The notes below the pieces were generated by a model. That model saw nothing but the letters and a program-made list of their open reading frames with translations, searched no databases and was not told the origin of the DNA. The position numbers and the translations under genes were made by a program. From Luteococcus sp038433135 (GTDB lineage: Bacteria > Actinomycetota > Actinomycetes > Propionibacteriales > Propionibacteriaceae): a DNA stretch of 64,000 bases. The stretch is taken from the NCBI RefSeq assembly GCF_038433135.1, contig NZ_JBCDMV010000020.1, positions 1 through 64,000 on the forward strand, written 5' to 3'. Below are positions 61,872-64,000 of this stretch, piece by piece; position 1 is the stretch's first letter; each line of letters starts with the position of its first letter.

Positions 61872-63323
61872 GTGACCGACGTCGCTTCCACCAACAGCAC
61901 CGCAGCCAGCGCCTACCGCACCATGCTCGACATCATCGGTGGCGTGGAGCCGCGAATTGCCGAGGCCACCCGTCAGGAGCTTACCGACCAGCGTGAGAGC
62001 CTCAAGCTGATCGCCAGCGAGAACTACGCGAGCCTGCCCACCCTGATGACGATGGGTACCTGGTTCAGCGACAAGTACGCCGAGGGCACGGCCGGGCACC
62101 GCTTCTACGCCGGTTGCCAGAATGTCGACACCGTTGAGACCGTCGCCGCGGAGCATGCCCGCGAGCTGTTCGGGGCCGAGTACGCCTATGTGCAGCCCCA
62201 CTCCGGCATCGACGCCAATCTGGTGGCCTACTGGGCGATCCTGAACAAGCGGATCGAGAGCCCCGAGCTGGAGCGCCTGGGCGCCAAGACCGTCAACGAC
62301 CTGTCCGAGGAGGACTGGGAGACGCTGCGCAAGACCTTCGCCTCCCAGCGCGTGATGGGCATGAGCCTGGACGCGGGCGGCCACCTGACCCACGGCTTCC
62401 GCCACAACATCTCCGGCAAGATGTTCCATCAGCGCTCCTACGGCACGGATCCCGAGACCCAGCTGATCGACTACGACAAGCTGCGGGCAGACGCCAAGGA
62501 GTTCAAGCCGCTGATCCTGATCGCCGGCTATTCCGCCTACCCGCGTCGGGTGAACTTCGCGAAGATGCGCGAGATCGCCGACGAGGTGGGCGCCACCCTG
62601 TTCGTCGACATGGCCCACTTCGCCGGGCTGGTGGCCGGCAAGGTCTTCACCGGCGAGGAGAACCCGATTGACTACGCCGACGTCGTAGCCTCCACCACCC
62701 ACAAGTCGCTGCGCGGCCCGCGTGGTGGCTTCGTGCTGAGCACCGCCGAGTACGCCCCCTCCATCGACAAGGGCTGCCCGATGGTGCTGGGTGGCCCGCT
62801 GAGCCACGTGATGGCCGCCAAGGCCGTCGCCTTCGCCGAGGCCCGCCAGGAGAGCTTCCAGGCCTACGCCCAGAACGTCGCCGACAACGCGCAGAGCCTG
62901 GCCGAGGGCCTGATGAAGCGCGGCGTGAAGCTGGTCACCGGTGGCACCGACAACCACCTCAACCTGCTCGACGTCACCAGCAGCTTCGGGCTGACCGGTC
63001 GTCAGGCGGAGAGCGCCCTGCTGGACTCCGGCGTGGTCACCAACCGCAACTCGATCCCGAACGACCCGAACGGCGCCTGGTACACCTCCGGCGTGCGGAT
63101 CGGCACCCCGGCGCTCACCAGCCGCGGCTTCGGTGCCGACGAGTTCGACCGGGTGGCCGAGCTGATCGTCGACGTGCTGAAGAACACCACCCCGGTGACC
63201 GCCAGCACCGGCAAGCCGGGCAAGGCCAAGTACGCCCTGGCCGACGGCGTCGCCGAGCGCACCAAGGATGCTTCGGCGGAACTGCTGGGCAAGTTCCCGC
63301 TCTACCCCGGGCTCGAGCTCTGA
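61872..63323 (+). CDS. glyA: Serine hydroxymethyltransferase
   Basis: The 483-aa PLP enzyme interconverts serine and glycine with tetrahydrofolate. LIASENYAS near 43-51, the PLP lysine Lys278 in STTHKSLRGPRGG and NSIPNDPN near 395-402 are intact. It is longer than the usual 420-aa type, with an insertion of about 50-60 residues (ERLGAKTVNDLSEEDWETLRK) as in other propionibacterial forms. GTG 61872 has CAGGAG at 5 nt; longer open frame upstream lies across the promoter and the divergent operon. With kbl and sdaA it links threonine, glycine and serine. Confidence 0.95.
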   Translation: MTDVASTNSTAASAYRTMLDIIGGVEPRIAEATRQELTDQRESLKLIASENYASLPTLMTMGTWFSDKYAEGTAGHRFYAGCQNVDTVETVAAEHARELFGAEYAYVQPHSGIDANLVAYWAILNKRIESPELERLGAKTVNDLSEEDWETLRKTFASQRVMGMSLDAGGHLTHGFRHNISGKMFHQRSYGTDPETQLIDYDKLRADAKEFKPLILIAGYSAYPRRVNFAKMREIADEVGATLFVDMAHFAGLVAGKVFTGEENPIDYADVVASTTHKSLRGPRGGFVLSTAEYAPSIDKGCPMVLGGPLSHVMAAKAVAFAEARQESFQAYAQNVADNAQSLAEGLMKRGVKLVTGGTDNHLNLLDVTSSFGLTGRQAESALLDSGVVTNRNSIPNDPNGAWYTSGVRIGTPALTSRGFGADEFDRVAELIVDVLKNTTPVTASTGKPGKAKYALADGVAERTKDASAELLGKFPLYPGLEL

Positions 63324-63335
63324 GCCACGAACAAC

Positions 63336-63370
63336 AGAACGGGCCCCGTCGTGATGACGGGGCCCGTTCT
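63336..63370. terminator. Bidirectional terminator after glyA
   Basis: A perfect 15-bp stem AGAACGGGCCCCGTC (63336-63350) / GACGGGGCCCGTTCT (63356-63370), loop GTGAT, followed by TGCGTTCTC, between convergent genes. Confidence 0.8.
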
Positions 63371-63382
63371 TGCGTTCTCGCG

Positions 63383-64000
63383 TCAGCGGCCGAACAACTG
63401 TCCCTGCACCGTCACGATGAAGGCGTTCAGCGAGTCCGGCAGGTCCCGCAGGTGCCAGTCGCCGGGAGCGTGGTACCAGTCAAGGTCGGTGCCGTCGGCA
63501 TCGTCGTCGTCATCGGCCTCGACCAGTGCCTTCACCCAGCGCTCCCGGCCGCCGAGCACGACGGCATAGGGCAGGATCCGGGAGAGTTCCCGGTACTCCT
63601 CGCCGGCCGGCAGCTGGTTGGTGGGCTGCGTCCGCAGCTGGGAGGCCAGCGCGGACAGCCCGGCCAGCAGTGCGGAGCCCCGGCTGGTACGGCGTGGCAT
63701 CTCCTGCGCGACGATCAGCGCGCCCAGGGCCAGCGCGGTCAGGGTGAAGCCGACCAGGCCGAAGGTGGTGAACAGCACCAGCCCGATGGTACTGGCGATG
63801 GCCGCGGCCAGCAGGCCCCAGCCGAGCAGGGTCCAGGTGCTGCGGGTCTGTTCGGGGCTGCGATCGAACCAGCCGCGGTGCACCACGTCCTGGTAGAGCT
63901 CGTGCTGCACCTGCTCCACCACGGGGGTGACGGCCTCGGAGATGGCCGAGACGACGGCGGCGGGGCCGTCGGCCGGGGCGACGGCGTCCCGCAGCCGCTG
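63383..64000 (-). CDS. DUF2207-like membrane protein, 5' part outside the window
   Basis: At least 205 codons are present and the frame stays open to the right edge, so the N-terminus is missing. Visible features are the juxtamembrane ELYQDVVHRGWFDRSPEQTR segment, two closely spaced transmembrane helices (SIGLVLFTTFGLVGFTLTALALGALIV region), then RRTSRGSALLAGLSALASQL and REYLSRILPYAVVLGG-type sequence, characteristic of the cytoplasmic end of DUF2207 proteins. Function unknown. Confidence 0.72.
   Translation of the reverse strand, partial: QRLRDAVAPADGPAAVVSAISEAVTPVVEQVQHELYQDVVHRGWFDRSPEQTRSTWTLLGWGLLAAAIASTIGLVLFTTFGLVGFTLTALALGALIVAQEMPRRTSRGSALLAGLSALASQLRTQPTNQLPAGEEYRELSRILPYAVVLGGRERWVKALVEADDDDDADGTDLDWYHAPGDWHLRDLPDSLNAFIVTVQGQLFGR

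Overview
The window is high-GC DNA from an actinobacterium, most likely a member of the Propionibacteriaceae. It carries the propionate-pathway genes mutA-mutB-meaB, the single-chain serine dehydratase sdaA, the conserved actinobacterial block mfd-lipoprotein-mazG-eno-ftsB-DUF501-ppx, a CIRCE-controlled groEL, a DUF3263 gene, an XPB-type helicase and many GTG starts and 4-nt GTGA gene junctions. I see no insertion sequence, prophage or CRISPR array. The DNA reads as chromosomal core interspersed with a few accessory modules. Layout: 1-365 looks like the leader of an rRNA operon read leftward off the window edge, with three tandem promoters. 531-6138 holds a cobalamin riboswitch followed by methylmalonyl-CoA mutase (mutA, mutB) and its G-protein chaperone meaB. 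6216-11829 is a set of small housekeeping, envelope and Nudix genes. 11951-20391 (minus strand) is a class-I-shaped tRNA with a UAA anticodon followed, in reverse order, by ppx, DUF501, ftsB-like, eno, mazG, a lipoprotein and mfd; mfd has an apparent frameshift near its 5' end. 20506-29965 carries zwf, pth, rplY, an XPB helicase, aquaporin Z, a Nudix hydrolase, an OmpA-domain protein and a HelD/HelR-type RNA polymerase recycling ATPase. 30096-38444 is the most accessory-looking stretch: a secreted beta-lactamase-fold protein with FG-GAP repeats, then GtrA, a GtrB-like glycosyltransferase, two paralogous polytopic DUF6056-like proteins and an acyltransferase, which together look like a cell-surface glycan modification cassette; cutC is embedded in it. 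38565-42789 holds groEL with two CIRCE operators, a small HExxH protein, CsbD, DUF3263 and manA. 42882-45897 has tRNA-Thr and a divergent sulfur-trafficking pair: a rhodanese and a four-domain CoA-disulfide reductase/rhodanese/TusA/DsrE fusion around a CsoR/CstR-like palindrome. 45942-51763 includes a methyltransferase, a macrodomain protein, a DedA protein and threonine/serine catabolism (tdh, kbl, sdaA). 52391-60447 holds an MsiK/UgpC-type ATPase, metB, DUF4032, cysS, rlmB and a methyltransferase. 60490-64000 has an XRE-nucleotidyltransferase/HEPN toxin-antitoxin pair whose toxin is broken, a winged-helix regulator operon with its operator inside the promoter, glyA, and the 3' part of a membrane protein running off the right edge. 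Functional links: threonine is split by Tdh and Kbl to glycine and acetyl-CoA, serine is deaminated by SdaA to pyruvate, and glycine and serine are interconverted by GlyA; propionyl-type carbon flows through MutAB under apparent B12 control. A recurring regulatory feature is a TANNNT -10 box placed 6-7 nt before the start codon with no Shine-Dalgarno sequence, which predicts many leaderless mRNAs.
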